Positions 46,572 through 56,334 of a stretch of 64,000 nucleotides of DNA are shown piece after piece; position 1 is the stretch's first letter, and every line of letters starts with the position of its first letter. The notes beneath the pieces are model-generated. The model ran no database searches and was not told the DNA's origin. It worked only from the letters and a program-made list of their open reading frames with translations. Source of the stretch: Pseudodesulfovibrio alkaliphilus (lineage in GTDB: Bacteria > Desulfobacterota > Desulfovibrionia > Desulfovibrionales > Desulfovibrionaceae); contig NZ_WODC01000001.1 of assembly GCF_009729555.1 (NCBI RefSeq), positions 186,001-250,000 of the forward strand, written 5' to 3'. A program made the position numbers and the translations under genes.

Positions 46572-48587
46572 CTAACGGCCGCCTCCCTCAATGCGCTTTT
46601 CGTAGGCTTCAAGACGCCTCTCCCGACGCTCCCTGGCCTTGGCGATGGCGTCGGCAAGGGTTGCGGCGTTGACCAGCCGCTTGCCGTTGCGAGCCGGGCT
46701 GAAGAGATACATCTCCTGCATGGCCACGCCCTGCCCGTCCCAACTGATGGGGGCCATGCTGAAGTCCATGCTACTTGCCGAGGCAATGCGCTCGTTGACA
46801 TCGGCAGGGTTCCACCCCGCGGGCAGGGTGCCGAGCTTTCCGGCGAAACGCACAAAATCGTAGCCAAGGGCCACCCATAGATCGGCCTGTCCAAGCCCCT
46901 CCCCGGTCAATGCTGCCTGGAGAGCGCGGCCGCCCTCGCTTCCTTCCCACCATGCACCGGGGCACACGGCCAGCCGGTAGTAGTGTTCGTCGATGTTCCT
47001 GGCGCTGTCCAAGGCGCGACTCCAGAGGCTCGTTCCCAGATAGAGGAGCTGGTCGCCCTCGTAGAAGAAGAAGTTGGGCAGCAGGGTCTGGGCCTGGCTC
47101 CAGCCGTCGGGCAAGAAAACCGCACCGAAATCAGGCGGATCAAGAGGCGCGTCCTTGTTGTCCTTGAAATCGGCGGGCACCTTGAGCAGCCGGGCCACGC
47201 GTCGGCTCCACTCCTTGAGCTCCCTGGGCGGGTAGGACTGCATGCCCCGGACCCGGGCGCCCAGGGGCGCAGCCTCGCGGTAGAAGGTCTCGGCCATGGT
47301 GCGGCCAAAGGCCTCCTCGGGATAGAAGATGGCAAGATCCTTGATGTTCAGCTGGTCAACGGAAAGCCTGACCAAACTGCGCACCTCGTCGTCGCGGCTG
47401 GAAAAGAACCGCCAGGCGTCGCGCCCCTCGGTCAGCTCGCCCAACGAGGAAAGGAAGGCGAAGACCGCACGGGTATCGAGAATCCGCCGCCCCTTCGCCC
47501 CTTCGGAAAGCAACCTGAAATTCTGCACCTGGAGCGGTCCGCCCACCACCGAATAATGGGCAGGCAGTGCGGCCAGCCGCGCCTCCCAGCCGGGGGTGTC
47601 GGTATTGATCACCCGCAGGTCCACATCCATGGCGTCCTGGGCCAGCCGCCATTGGGCCAGCCCGGCACCGCGCAGGATGCCCGCCCCCATTTTGCCGAAG
47701 GGACCGGACAGCGGCAGGGCCAGGACCACGCCCACACGCGGCAGACCGAAACGGGCCTCAAGGGCGGCCAGGGTCTGCTCAAGGGGGGCGCGTTCCACCA
47801 ACTCGCCACGGGCGGCCAGGGTGCGCATGGTCCGCCAGATACCGGACCATGCCGCCTTGTCCGAGGCATCGCGCACGCCCCGCTCAAACCCGACGAGCAC
47901 ATAGGGGAAACGCCACTGGCCCTCGGCGGTTACAGCGCGGGAAAGCTCAATGACCCTGGTGTTGTCCAGTGATTGGAGGGTGGCACGGTATGCCGCCTCC
48001 ATGGCGGCCCGGTCAGCAGTGGACGGCGCCTGAGCATAGAACTCCGCCAGGGTTTCAAGGGAGCGGTCGAAATCGCCCCGGTTGCGAAAATACTCGCCAT
48101 ACCACAGGGCCGCGTCGGCCCGCGTCTCCCAGGGAAGGTCACTGGTCGCGAGCAGCCAGCGCAGATGGTTGCGCAGCCGCTCGCCCCGATTCAGTGCGGC
48201 CATGGTATCGAGATACAGCCGCTCCCAGGAACGCAGCCGGACCACCGAGGCGTCCATGTTGGCCCACGTCTCCAGGGCGATGCGCGCCTGATGGTTATGC
48301 CCGCTGCGCAGGGCGGAGTCTGCCAGCCGCTCGTAGACCTTTGGCAAGGCGTCGGGCGTCAGGTCGGGCCGCTCCAGCAGGGCGGCGTAATACAGTTCTG
48401 CGGCCTCGTAGTTTCGGCGCTCCCATGCTGCGTCGGCCTCGACGATCAGGTTTGGCGTGGAGAGCAGGTCCGCGCTGGGCACGGTCAGCCTCGGGGCGCA
48501 GCTGGCCAGAAACAGTGCTGCCAGAGCGAGCATCGCAAAGGTCCGCAGGAAGGGGGGCGTGATGGTATGTATTTTCATGGTAGGCAT
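46572..48587 (-). CDS. LppC/LpoA-like penicillin-binding-protein activator lipoprotein
   Basis: 671 residues from ATG (MPTMKIHTIT); a second ATG three codons later is equally likely. Lipobox LAALFLASC at the N-terminus. Residues about 45-260 are TPR-like helices, then a periplasmic-binding type-1 fold (VGVVLALPLSGPFGKMGAGI, DLAIFYPEEAFGRTMAETF). This layout is that of LpoA/LppC, outer-membrane activators of peptidoglycan synthases. Activity on a PBP is inferred. Confidence 0.8.
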   Translation of the reverse strand: MPTMKIHTITPPFLRTFAMLALAALFLASCAPRLTVPSADLLSTPNLIVEADAAWERRNYEAAELYYAALLERPDLTPDALPKVYERLADSALRSGHNHQARIALETWANMDASVVRLRSWERLYLDTMAALNRGERLRNHLRWLLATSDLPWETRADAALWYGEYFRNRGDFDRSLETLAEFYAQAPSTADRAAMEAAYRATLQSLDNTRVIELSRAVTAEGQWRFPYVLVGFERGVRDASDKAAWSGIWRTMRTLAARGELVERAPLEQTLAALEARFGLPRVGVVLALPLSGPFGKMGAGILRGAGLAQWRLAQDAMDVDLRVINTDTPGWEARLAALPAHYSVVGGPLQVQNFRLLSEGAKGRRILDTRAVFAFLSSLGELTEGRDAWRFFSSRDDEVRSLVRLSVDQLNIKDLAIFYPEEAFGRTMAETFYREAAPLGARVRGMQSYPPRELKEWSRRVARLLKVPADFKDNKDAPLDPPDFGAVFLPDGWSQAQTLLPNFFFYEGDQLLYLGTSLWSRALDSARNIDEHYYRLAVCPGAWWEGSEGGRALQAALTGEGLGQADLWVALGYDFVRFAGKLGTLPAGWNPADVNERIASASSMDFSMAPISWDGQGVAMQEMYLFSPARNGKRLVNAATLADAIAKARERRERRLEAYEKRIEGGGR

Positions 48588-48620
48588 GGTGCGTTGTGTC
48601 CCGGCTTGATGAACGGGCAA

Positions 48621-48652
48621 AGAAAAACCCGGCCCGCTTCATGCGGGCCGGG
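48621..48652 (-). terminator. Intrinsic terminator of dnaK
   Basis: 10-bp stem CCCGGCCCGC/GCGGGCCGGG with loop ATGAA on the minus strand, followed by TTTTTCT. Confidence 0.9.
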
Positions 48653-48691
48653 TAATGCTATACTTCGCTTGGCCTCTCAAGGCAAGTTGGA

Positions 48692-50614
48692 TTACTTGAC
48701 CTCGGTGTAGTCGGCGTCCACCACGTCGTCGTCGCCCTTGGCCGAGGCAGCACCCTCGGCCCCGGCCGCTCCGGCAGCACCGGCCGCACCTGCGGCTCCG
48801 GCCGCCCCGGCGGACTGCTGGGCATAGAGCTGCTCGGCCAGCTTGTGGGAGACCTGGGCCAGCTCGTCGGTCTTGGCCTTGATCTCGTCCACGTTGTCCG
48901 AGGCCAGCGCGGCCTTCAGGGCCTCGATCTTGGTCTCGATGTCCGCCTTGAGTCCGGCGTCCACCTTGTCGCCGAGGTCGCGCAGGGACTTCTCGGAGGT
49001 ATAGACCAGGGTATCGGCGTGGTTGCGGGCCTCGATGAGGGCCTGCTTCTTCTTGTCATCGTCGGCGTGGGCCTCAGCGTCCTTGACCATCTGCTCGATC
49101 TCGTCGTCGGAAAGACCCGAGGACGCAGTGATCTGGATGGACTGCTCGCGGCCGGTGCCCATGTCCTTGGCGTTGACATGGACGATGCCGTTGGCGTCGA
49201 TGTCGAAGGAAACCTCGATCTGCGGCACGCCGCGGGGCGCCGGGGGAATGCCCGAAAGCTCGAAATTGCCCAGCAGCTTGTTGTCGGCCGACATGGGCCG
49301 CTCGCCCTGGAAGACCCGGATGGACACCGAGGGCTGGTTGTCGGCCGCGGTGGTGAAGACCTGGGACTTCTTGGTCGGGATGGTGGTGTTGCGCTCAATG
49401 AGCCGGGTCATGACCCCGCCCATGGTCTCGATGCCAAGGGACAGCGGGGTCACGTCGAGCAGGAGCACGTCCTTGACATCGCCGGCCAGGATGCCGCCCT
49501 GGATGGCCGCGCCCATGGCCACGACCTCGTCGGGGTTGACCGAGCGGTTGGGCTCGCGGCCGAAGAAGCTTTTGACCTTCTCCTGGACCAGGGGCATGCG
49601 GGTCATGCCGCCCACAAGGATGACCTCGTCAATGTCCGAGGCCGAGAGCCCGGCGTCCTTGAGGGCCTTGCGGCACGGCTCCACCGTGCGCTCCACCAGG
49701 TCCTCCACCAGCTTTTCGAGCTTGCCCCGGCTGATCTTGACCATCATGTGCTTGGGGCCGTTCTGGTCGGCGGTGATAAACGGCAGGTTGACCTCGGACT
49801 CCATGGAGCTTGAAAGCTCATGCTTGGCCTTTTCGGCGGCCTCCTTGAGGCGCTGCAGGGCCATACGGTCCTTGGAGAGGTCGATGCCGTTCTCTTTCTT
49901 GAACTCGTCCACCAGATACTTGATGATGCGGTGGTCGAAATCTTCGCCGCCGAGGAAGGTGTCACCGTTGGTGGCGCGCACCTCGACCACGTTGTCGCCC
50001 ACCTCGAGGATGGAGATGTCAAAGGTGCCGCCGCCCAGGTCGAAGACCGCGATCTTCTCGTTGGCCTTCTTGTCGAAGCCGTAGGCCAGGGAGGCCGCGG
50101 TGGGCTCGTTGATGATGCGCTTGACCTCAAGGCCCGCGATCTTGCCCGCGTCCTTGGTGGCCTGGCGCTGGGAGTCGTTGAAATAAGCGGGCACGGTGAT
50201 GACCGCCTCGGTCACAGGCTCGCCCAGGTAGCTTTCGGCGTCCTTCTTGAGTTTTTGCAGGATCATGGCCGAGACCTCGGGCGGGCTGTACTTCTTGCCG
50301 CCGATCTCGACCCAGGCATCGCTGCCGTTGCCCGCCACGATCTGGTAGGGGCAGTGCTCCTGCCACTTCTGGACTTCCGGGGCATCAGACCTGCGGCCCA
50401 TGAGCCGCTTGATGGCGAACACGGTCTTCTCGGGGTTGGTGACCGACTGGCGTTTGGCGATGTCGCCCACCAGCCGCTCCTTGTCCGTGAAGGCCACCAC
50501 CGAAGGCGTGGTCCGTCCGCCCTCGGGGTTGCTGATGCATTTGGGGTCCTTGCCCTCCATCACGTAGACACAGGAGTTGGTGGTCCCCAGGTCGATCCCT
50601 ATGATCTTGCCCAT
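48692..50614 (-). CDS. dnaK: Chaperone DnaK (Hsp70)
   Basis: 640 residues, normal length, AGGAGG before the ATG. N-terminal [17 protein letters not shown], nucleotide-site [21 protein letters not shown] and [15 protein letters not shown], substrate-binding [14 protein letters not shown]. The C-terminus has an unusual AGAAGAAG repeat before the standard [13 protein letters not shown] end. Works with GrpE, encoded just upstream; a DnaJ is not in this locus. Confidence 0.98.
   Translation of the reverse strand: MGKIIGIDLGTTNSCVYVMEGKDPKCISNPEGGRTTPSVVAFTDKERLVGDIAKRQSVTNPEKTVFAIKRLMGRRSDAPEVQKWQEHCPYQIVAGNGSDAWVEIGGKKYSPPEVSAMILQKLKKDAESYLGEPVTEAVITVPAYFNDSQRQATKDAGKIAGLEVKRIINEPTAASLAYGFDKKANEKIAVFDLGGGTFDISILEVGDNVVEVRATNGDTFLGGEDFDHRIIKYLVDEFKKENGIDLSKDRMALQRLKEAAEKAKHELSSSMESEVNLPFITADQNGPKHMMVKISRGKLEKLVEDLVERTVEPCRKALKDAGLSASDIDEVILVGGMTRMPLVQEKVKSFFGREPNRSVNPDEVVAMGAAIQGGILAGDVKDVLLLDVTPLSLGIETMGGVMTRLIERNTTIPTKKSQVFTTAADNQPSVSIRVFQGERPMSADNKLLGNFELSGIPPAPRGVPQIEVSFDIDANGIVHVNAKDMGTGREQSIQITASSGLSDDEIEQMVKDAEAHADDDKKKQALIEARNHADTLVYTSEKSLRDLGDKVDAGLKADIETKIEALKAALASDNVDEIKAKTDELAQVSHKLAEQLYAQQSAGAAGAAGAAGAAGAAGAEGAASAKGDDDVVDADYTEVK
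48757..48812 (-). repeat. Short Gly-Ala-Ala tandem repeat inside dnaK
   Basis: About five GAA (Gly-Ala-Ala) units in tandem, coding AGAAGAAGAAGAAGAAG, in the flexible tail of DnaK. GC-rich nine-base units suggest slippage-prone DNA. Confidence 0.7.
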
Positions 50615-50724
50615 ACGTATATCCTCCTAAAATATTGCGATGAAAAATCTATTGCAGGGGTTTCGTTCTGTTTTCAATAATCACGCGCCCGCGGATGTAA
50701 AGGGCAGACGCGCAACATTTCCCG

Positions 50725-51390
50725 CTAGCGTTTGGCGACCATGACCTTGGCAGGACGCAGCAGACGGCCCTTGAGGGTATAACCGCCCTGCACCACCTGG
50801 GCGATGCGGTTGTCGCCCAGCTCGCCGTCCTCCACCGTGCCCACGGCCTCGTGGACCTCGGGGTTGAACTCGCCGCCGCGCAGCGCTTCCACCTGGATCA
50901 GCCCGTGGCCCTTGACCGCGTCGAGGAAGAGCTTGCGGGTCATGTCCACACCGATGACGAAATTCTTGCATGCGCCGTCGAGGTTGCCGGTGTGGGCCAG
51001 GGCGAGGTCGAGGTTGTCGAGCACGGGCAGCAGGTCGGCCAGGATGGATTCGCCCGCGTATTTCTTGAGGTCCTCGGTTTCGCGCAGCAACCGTTTCTTG
51101 ACGTTCTCGGTGTCTGCCAGGGCCCGCAGCCGAATCTCCTCGGCCGCCTTGTGCACATCGCACACCGGACAGACAGAAGCACGGCACAGGGCCTCAAGCT
51201 CCTCCTGACTCAGGGAGACCTCGGGTTCGTCCACGATTTCCTGTCCGGTTCCCGGATCAGCCTGCGGGCCTGTCCCGGATTCCGGCCCCCTGTCCGCCCC
51301 GCCAGCCGCGCCCTTGTCGCCGCCGAAGAGCTTGCCTGTCTCGTCGTACAGATCGCCGATCGGATTGTCGGATTTCCTGTGTTTCGCCAT
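50725..51390 (-). CDS. grpE: Nucleotide exchange factor GrpE
   Basis: 221 residues from ATG (MAKHRKSDNPIG). GrpE helix LRALADTENVKKRLLRETEDLKKY and C-terminal head FNPEVHEAVGTVEDGE, VVQGGYTLKGRLLRPAKVMVAK are typical. A CPVC motif (ASVCPVCDVH) before the long helix is unusual and may bind metal or sense redox. A possible promoter TTGACA-N16-TATTTG lies on the minus strand at 51483-51456. No CIRCE operator or hrcA is seen. Confidence 0.95.
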   Translation of the reverse strand: MAKHRKSDNPIGDLYDETGKLFGGDKGAAGGADRGPESGTGPQADPGTGQEIVDEPEVSLSQEELEALCRASVCPVCDVHKAAEEIRLRALADTENVKKRLLRETEDLKKYAGESILADLLPVLDNLDLALAHTGNLDGACKNFVIGVDMTRKLFLDAVKGHGLIQVEALRGGEFNPEVHEAVGTVEDGELGDNRIAQVVQGGYTLKGRLLRPAKVMVAKR

Positions 51391-51542
51391 GTTCGTCAGA
51401 TTCCTCGCGCTGGGATTGTCGTGAAAGGCCCCGCGCCACGGCGGGACATGCCCGGCAAATAAGCACGGACAGGGGGTTGTCAATGGAAAAGGGCAAGGCT
51501 TTTTCAATACTGGCAGGTTCGCAATCACAACCGGGCGCTTCT

Positions 51543-52748
51543 CTACACCCGAAACTCCCCACCCTCGTAGATCAGCTTCGGTTCGCCGGTCCGCAATCTC
51601 GCCGTGACCCGTTTGGGTTGGGTGTTGACCAGGTCCCAGTGCATGTCAGAGGAGTTGAAGCCGAGCGACGCGGCCAGTTCCGGGGTGAGCAGCTCGGGCG
51701 GGCCGGAGAAGCTTTCGAGGACCGAGCCGCCCAGGGCGAGGTGGCAGTTGCCGCTTGGGCCGCCGAAGTTCTCGTCGAGCAGGGTGTGGGCCATGAAGCG
51801 GTCCACGCGGGAGAAGCGCTTGTCCGTCAGCGAAAACTCGCCCACCCGGCGTGCGCCGGAATCCGAATACATCTGGTTTTGCAGGAAGATCTGGCCGCGC
51901 CCGGCCTCGACCCGGGCGGCCACGCCGTCGGTGAACTCCAGAGCCGCGCCCATCACCAGATGGCCGTAGCGCAGGGTGGGCTGGTCCGCGTAATAGGTGC
52001 CGGACACGCCTCGCGCATCGGGCGCGAAATAGATTTCGTAGCCCGGGATGTTGGCCCCGCCCACGCCCACGAAGCGGCGGTTCTCGCCCAGGGGCACGGT
52101 CAGGTCCACGTCCTCGGACTCCACATGCAGCCGGGCGATGCCCAGCCCGTCGAGCCATGCACAGATCTCGCCCACCTCGCGGTGCAGCCGCCGCCACTCG
52201 CGCACCGGGTCGGGCATGTTCAGCCAGCAGGCCCGCAGCACGGCATGGGCGTATTCCTCCAGGGTCATGCCCGATGCCTCGGCCAAAGCCTGGGTGGGGT
52301 AGAGGCAGGTGGTCCAACCCAATGTGCCCGCTAGTCTGCGCCGCTCCAGGATGCGCCGGTTGGGGCCGTCGGCCTTGCGGGCCTCGGCAATGGTGCGCGG
52401 GTCCACGGTCTGGAGGTGGGTCAGGTCTTCGGGGGCCAGGATGTTGATGGCCCCGGCGGCCCGGGAATAGAGCTCTGCCACGCCCGGCTGCTGGAAGACG
52501 AGCTGGCCGAAGCTGGAGTTGAGGTAGCGCTCCATCTCCATGTAGGGCGTGGGCATGGCCACGGGCACGGGCATGAGGTGGGCGTCCATGAGCCGGGAAT
52601 ACACGGCTTCGGCCAGGGCCAGCCCGGGGATGTCGTAGCGGATGAGGACCACGTCGCCATTCCTGAGCGGCGTGGTCCGGGTCTGGGCCAGGGCCCAGAG
52701 CATGACCTCGGCGTAATTCTCCAGATCAACGGAATCGAAAAGCGGCAC
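51543..52748 (-). CDS. M29-family aminopeptidase
   Basis: 401 residues. Resembles AmpS/AmpT metallo-aminopeptidases: the C-terminal half has NIPGYEIYFAPD, GTYYADQPTLRYG, HTLLDENFGGPSGNCHLALGGS and SDMHWDLVN, holding the expected Glu, His and Asp metal ligands. Probably cytoplasmic peptide turnover. Divergent from the YheT-like gene. Confidence 0.88.
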   Translation of the reverse strand: MPLFDSVDLENYAEVMLWALAQTRTTPLRNGDVVLIRYDIPGLALAEAVYSRLMDAHLMPVPVAMPTPYMEMERYLNSSFGQLVFQQPGVAELYSRAAGAINILAPEDLTHLQTVDPRTIAEARKADGPNRRILERRRLAGTLGWTTCLYPTQALAEASGMTLEEYAHAVLRACWLNMPDPVREWRRLHREVGEICAWLDGLGIARLHVESEDVDLTVPLGENRRFVGVGGANIPGYEIYFAPDARGVSGTYYADQPTLRYGHLVMGAALEFTDGVAARVEAGRGQIFLQNQMYSDSGARRVGEFSLTDKRFSRVDRFMAHTLLDENFGGPSGNCHLALGGSVLESFSGPPELLTPELAASLGFNSSDMHWDLVNTQPKRVTARLRTGEPKLIYEGGEFRV

Positions 52749-52862
52749 GCGGTCTCCTGCATTGCGGGGGCTTGCGGGACAGCGCTAGCCGCCCCTGTCG
52801 CCACCACTCTGCCCCGCCACCGCGGTTTTGACAACAACCGGGTTCGGGCGTACCTCTCTGCC

Positions 52863-53843
52863 ATGCCCGTCCTGCCCACGCCCGACTACCTGCCCCCGCT
52901 CCCCTTTCGCAGCGGCAATGTGGCCACCCTCTATCCGCCGCTCATGCGCCGCGTCCCGCCCGGCTCGCCCCGGAGCCAGCGCATCGAGACCCCGGACGGA
53001 GACTTTCTGGACGTGGATTTTCACCCGGCACGCACAGGGGCCACGCGGCGGCTGGCCATCATCAGCCACGGGCTGGAGGGCAACGCGCGGCGCAAGTATG
53101 TGCTGGGCATGGCGGTCATGGTCACGGACATGGGCCTGGACGCGGCCTGCTGGACCCAGCGCGGCTGCGGCCCTGAACCCAACCGGCTGCCCCGGCTCTA
53201 CCACTCGGGCGAGACCGGCGACCTGCACACGGTCATCACCCACTGCCTGGGGACCGGACGCTACGACGAGGTGGTCCTCATCGGCTTCAGCATGGGCGGC
53301 AACCAGATCCTGAAATACCTGGGCGAGGCCCCGGAAAAAGTGCCGCCCCAGGTCAGGGGCGCGGCCGCCTTCTCGGTGCCGTGCGACCTGTCGTCGGCCG
53401 AGCGGATCATCAGCCGGGCCGCCCTGGGCATCTATCTGGAATACTTCATGCGCGGTCTGCGGGCCAAGGTGCGGACCAAGGCGGCGGCGTTCCCGGAAAT
53501 CTACGACGCCGCCCTGCTCGAAGGCATCGACTCCCTGCGCAGCTTCGACGACCGCTACACCGCGCCCATCAACGGCTTTGCCGATGCCGAGGACTACTAC
53601 GCCCGCTCAAGCTGCATCCGGGTTCTCGACGACGTGCGCGTGCCCGCCCTGCTGGTCAACGCCCGCAACGATCCCTTCCTGACCAGCCGCTGCCTGCCCG
53701 TGGCCCAGGCCCGGCGCAATCCGTCCCTGCTGCTGGAGATGCCCCGCTTCGGCGGCCACGTGGGCTTTGTGGCCCAGGGCCACGCCTACTGGTCGGAAGT
53801 GCGCACCCGCCGGTTTCTGGTCGAGCTGCTGGGACTGGGCTGA
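52863..53843 (+). CDS. YheT-like alpha/beta hydrolase
   Basis: 326 residues from ATG (MPVLPTPDYLPPLPFRSGN). AB hydrolase fold with nucleophile elbow GFSMGGNQILKYL near residue 140, acid in NARNDPFL and His in GGHVGFV. HGLEGNARRKY and WTQRGCGPEPNR are typical of the YheT/embryogenesis-associated EMB8 group. Substrate unknown. Confidence 0.85.
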   Translation: MPVLPTPDYLPPLPFRSGNVATLYPPLMRRVPPGSPRSQRIETPDGDFLDVDFHPARTGATRRLAIISHGLEGNARRKYVLGMAVMVTDMGLDAACWTQRGCGPEPNRLPRLYHSGETGDLHTVITHCLGTGRYDEVVLIGFSMGGNQILKYLGEAPEKVPPQVRGAAAFSVPCDLSSAERIISRAALGIYLEYFMRGLRAKVRTKAAAFPEIYDAALLEGIDSLRSFDDRYTAPINGFADAEDYYARSSCIRVLDDVRVPALLVNARNDPFLTSRCLPVAQARRNPSLLLEMPRFGGHVGFVAQGHAYWSEVRTRRFLVELLGLG

Positions 53844-53870
53844 GGGCCGCCCGGCGCTTCTGCGGCGCGA

Positions 53871-54320
53871 CTACTCCCGAGGCCGGTGCTCCAGCACCCG
53901 CCTGGGGATGGGCGGAATCTTGTCCGCGCAGATGGCCATGAGCTTGCGCCGTGCTTGCTCCCAGGTCTGCTCGGTAAAAAAGAAGGTCTGCGGGATGGCG
54001 CGGACATTGCCGTCATACATCGTGATGAGCAGGCCATCTGCGTGGATCGGCAGCCACCGGGAAGCATTCCTGCGCCGATACTCCTCGAAGGAAACAGCGG
54101 CCGCAAAGGTCAACTGAACCTGACAGCCGATGTCCCATCGCTGGTTTTCCGAATCAAGGGCATCCATGTCCGGAAAAAGCTCCACCAGGATCGACTCCAC
54201 CCGGTCGCAGGCAAGGATGAACGGCGCAGGGTCGTCTGCCTGCGCCAGACCGGGAAATCCCGCAGCCAGGGCCAGGAGGAGAAGGAGCTTGGGCAGAGGG
54301 TTGTTATTTGATCTGCTCAT
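53871..54320 (-). CDS. Secreted protein of unknown function (possible immunity-like partner)
   Basis: 149 residues. Sec signal peptide (PLPKLLLLLALAAGFPG, cleavage after AQA), so exported. Mature part has two cysteines (LACDRVES, DIGCQVQL) that could form a disulfide. No domain recognised. Its start overlaps the upstream 197-residue gene by 17 bp, so they are one unit; a protective role for a toxic partner is only a suggestion. Confidence 0.6.
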   Translation of the reverse strand: MSRSNNNPLPKLLLLLALAAGFPGLAQADDPAPFILACDRVESILVELFPDMDALDSENQRWDIGCQVQLTFAAAVSFEEYRRRNASRWLPIHADGLLITMYDGNVRAIPQTFFFTEQTWEQARRKLMAICADKIPPIPRRVLEHRPRE

Positions 54321-54897
54321 ACTCTATCCTGTATCCGACCACCGTGGTGGCTGCCCCCTTCTGCACTATATGGATTCGCCAAAACACATTTGAGCCAGTA
54401 AACATATTAAATGTAAAGATTATTTTCTTTTCCAAGGTGTGTCCACTCCTCACCCCGTCATTATTGGAAAACACTTGCACTCCCGACCCTAGAGCGCCAG
54501 TTATGTGATTGATGGTAACCTTGACATGTCCCAACCCATGGAACAGCCTTACCACACTTCCCTCATACCCTTGAATACTGCCGTCAATATAATACTTGCG
54601 TCGCTCCTGTCCATGCTTCCGAATCTCGCACTTGCAGTTGGGGGGCGGCCTTTCCGGCTCCTCCTCGAACTGAATGCCTGCCATGGCCTTGCACTTGTCG
54701 CACGCCTTGTCCTTTGGGTGCACGGTCCAGAACGTGCCCGTTTCCGCCTTCTTGGGTCGGGTCCGGTATGGCGGGTCGCCGGGGACAGGCCCGGACTTCT
54801 TTTGCTCCATACTGGCGGAAACGCCGACCATGTGCTTAGGCATACCGTTCACGAGTTGATCGTCACCAATGTGTTGCATCCATTGCTCTTCCATCAT
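54304..54897 (-). CDS. Cys-motif protein resembling toxin/phage-head zinc modules
   Basis: 197 residues, AAGGAG just before the first ATG. The core VHPKDKACDKCKAMAGIQF, then RPPPNCKCEIRK (CxxC-x20-CxC) resembles the DxxTCxxC...HPNCRC module of phage head-morphogenesis proteins and some polymorphic toxins, but the HP precedes the first pair here. Residues about 115-197 look beta-rich. Lower GC and ATA/AAT-rich codons versus neighbours suggest transfer. Coupled by 17-bp overlap to a secreted protein. Function not established. Confidence 0.55.
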   Translation of the reverse strand: MMEEQWMQHIGDDQLVNGMPKHMVGVSASMEQKKSGPVPGDPPYRTRPKKAETGTFWTVHPKDKACDKCKAMAGIQFEEEPERPPPNCKCEIRKHGQERRKYYIDGSIQGYEGSVVRLFHGLGHVKVTINHITGALGSGVQVFSNNDGVRSGHTLEKKIIFTFNMFTGSNVFWRIHIVQKGAATTVVGYRIEYEQIK

Positions 54898-55112
54898 GCA
54901 CTCCTTTGCAGAGGACTAGATTTGCGCATCCATGGTGGATGCGAAACCCCCTGGTGTGCAAAAACATTAGCATGGACTTTTCGCCATCCGTTGATACCGG
55001 ATGATAACGGGCACAGTCGGGCAAAAAAAGCGCCTGATGTATAGAAGAAAATCTCTTGACAGGATTTCGGCCGCCGTTGTCCCCTAAAAGGGTAACGTGG
55101 CCGCGCCTCCGC
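54898..55112. promoter_or_regulatory. Leader/promoter region of the Cys-motif gene pair
   Basis: Minus-strand -10-like TATACA at 55043-55038 with no clear -35. The following leader has a stem-loop CGCATCCA-TGG-TGGATGCG (54925-54943) close to the start codon and a smaller CATCCG/CGGATG hairpin at 54985-55003. No gene recognised in this 215 bp. Confidence 0.4.
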
Positions 55113-56273
55113 CTATTCCGGCCGCCGACCGAAAAAACGGAGCATGACCCAGAGGATGGTCAGGGGGGCCAGGGCACCGATGACCGCGAGCTGGCCGACA
55201 AAGGCGGGCTTGGAGGGCCAGTCGAGCCCGATGAGGCCCATGGACCCGGCTCCGACGAAGAAGATGGTGAAGGTCAGGATGGACGAGGCCGCGCCGATGT
55301 CGGTTTTGACCTGCTCAAGGCACATGTTGTTGCTGATGGGCCGGGACACGCCGATGGAAAAGGTGATGCAGAACATGAGCGCGGCCATGATGACGGGCGT
55401 GGGCGCATCGAACACGGCCAGAGCCGCCCCGGCGGCCAGCACCCCAAAGAGCGAGAGGAACAGAACGCGCACCGAACTGACGGACACGGTCAGCCGGGTG
55501 CAGGCAAAGGAACCGAGCATGATGCCAAGGGCGTTGATGCCGAAATAGTAGCCGAAAACCTGCTCGGACACGCCAAAACCAGTGATGTAAATGTCGGGAG
55601 AACCGCCGATGAAGGCGAAATGGGGCAGAACCATGACCGAAAAGGCCAGGGTCAGGGCCATGAACCGGCCGTTGCCGAGAATCTTGCGGTAGCGGCCCAT
55701 GACGGCCAGGAAACCGCCGCTGGTGAATTCCGTCAGCGGCTCCTTGAGGCGCACCGCGCCATAGAGCACCACCAGGGCCAGCACCCCCTGGCAGGCAAAT
55801 ATCCACCGCCAGGATGCCACCTGGAGCATCAGTCCGCCCAGAAAGGGCGCCAGCATGGGGCACACGGCCAGGATGACCCCGATATAGCCCAGGATCTTCT
55901 GACGCCTGTGTCCCTCGTACAGATCCTTGGCCAGGGCCAGGGACAGTGCCGAGGCGGCCGCGGCCCCGGCGGCCTGGACCACCCTGGCCACCACGAGCAT
56001 GACGATGGAGTCGGCCACGGCGCACAGGCCGCAGCCCACGATGAAGAGCGTGATGCCGCCAAGGAGCACGGGCCGGCGGCCGAAGCGGTCCGAAAGCGGC
56101 CCATGCACCAGCAAAAACACGCTGAAGGCCATAAAGAAGACCACCAGCGACATGTTGGCCTCCACCACCGAGATGCCCCACAGGGCCTGCAGCGTAGGCA
56201 GGGCGGGCAGATACATGTCGGTGGACAGGGCAGGAAAGGCGGCGAGCATGGAAAGCAGAAGCAGATTCGGCAT
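55113..56273 (-). CDS. Bcr/CflA-family MFS multidrug exporter
   Basis: 386 residues from the ATG reading MPNLLLLSML, spaced correctly from AAGGA. Twelve hydrophobic helices; the motif DMYLPALPTLQ in the first loop and GPLSDRFGRRPVLLGG after helix 2 are the Bcr/CflA signatures. Proton-driven export of drugs or small metabolites across the inner membrane; substrate unknown. Confidence 0.9.
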   Translation of the reverse strand: MPNLLLLSMLAAFPALSTDMYLPALPTLQALWGISVVEANMSLVVFFMAFSVFLLVHGPLSDRFGRRPVLLGGITLFIVGCGLCAVADSIVMLVVARVVQAAGAAAASALSLALAKDLYEGHRRQKILGYIGVILAVCPMLAPFLGGLMLQVASWRWIFACQGVLALVVLYGAVRLKEPLTEFTSGGFLAVMGRYRKILGNGRFMALTLAFSVMVLPHFAFIGGSPDIYITGFGVSEQVFGYYFGINALGIMLGSFACTRLTVSVSSVRVLFLSLFGVLAAGAALAVFDAPTPVIMAALMFCITFSIGVSRPISNNMCLEQVKTDIGAASSILTFTIFFVGAGSMGLIGLDWPSKPAFVGQLAVIGALAPLTILWVMLRFFGRRPE

Positions 56274-56283
56274 CAGTGGCATC

Positions 56284-56321
56284 CTTGAAAATGAAAGCAC
56301 CCTGCCGGTGTGACAGGGTGC
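56284..56321 (-). terminator. Hairpin after the fic gene, probable terminator
   Basis: Minus-strand stem GCACCCTG/CAGGGTGC with 9-nt loop, followed by TTTCATTTTC. It lies 14 bp beyond direct repeat A. Confidence 0.65.
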
Positions 56322-56334
56322 CTTGGTGATACGC

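Noticed and set aside
48692-51390. CIRCE operator before grpE-dnaK
   Set aside because: No TTAGCACTC-N9-GAGTGCTAA or close match is present upstream of either gene.
54898-55112. Riboswitch or attenuator before the Cys-motif gene
   Set aside because: Hairpins exist but none matches a known class and no peptide leader is seen.
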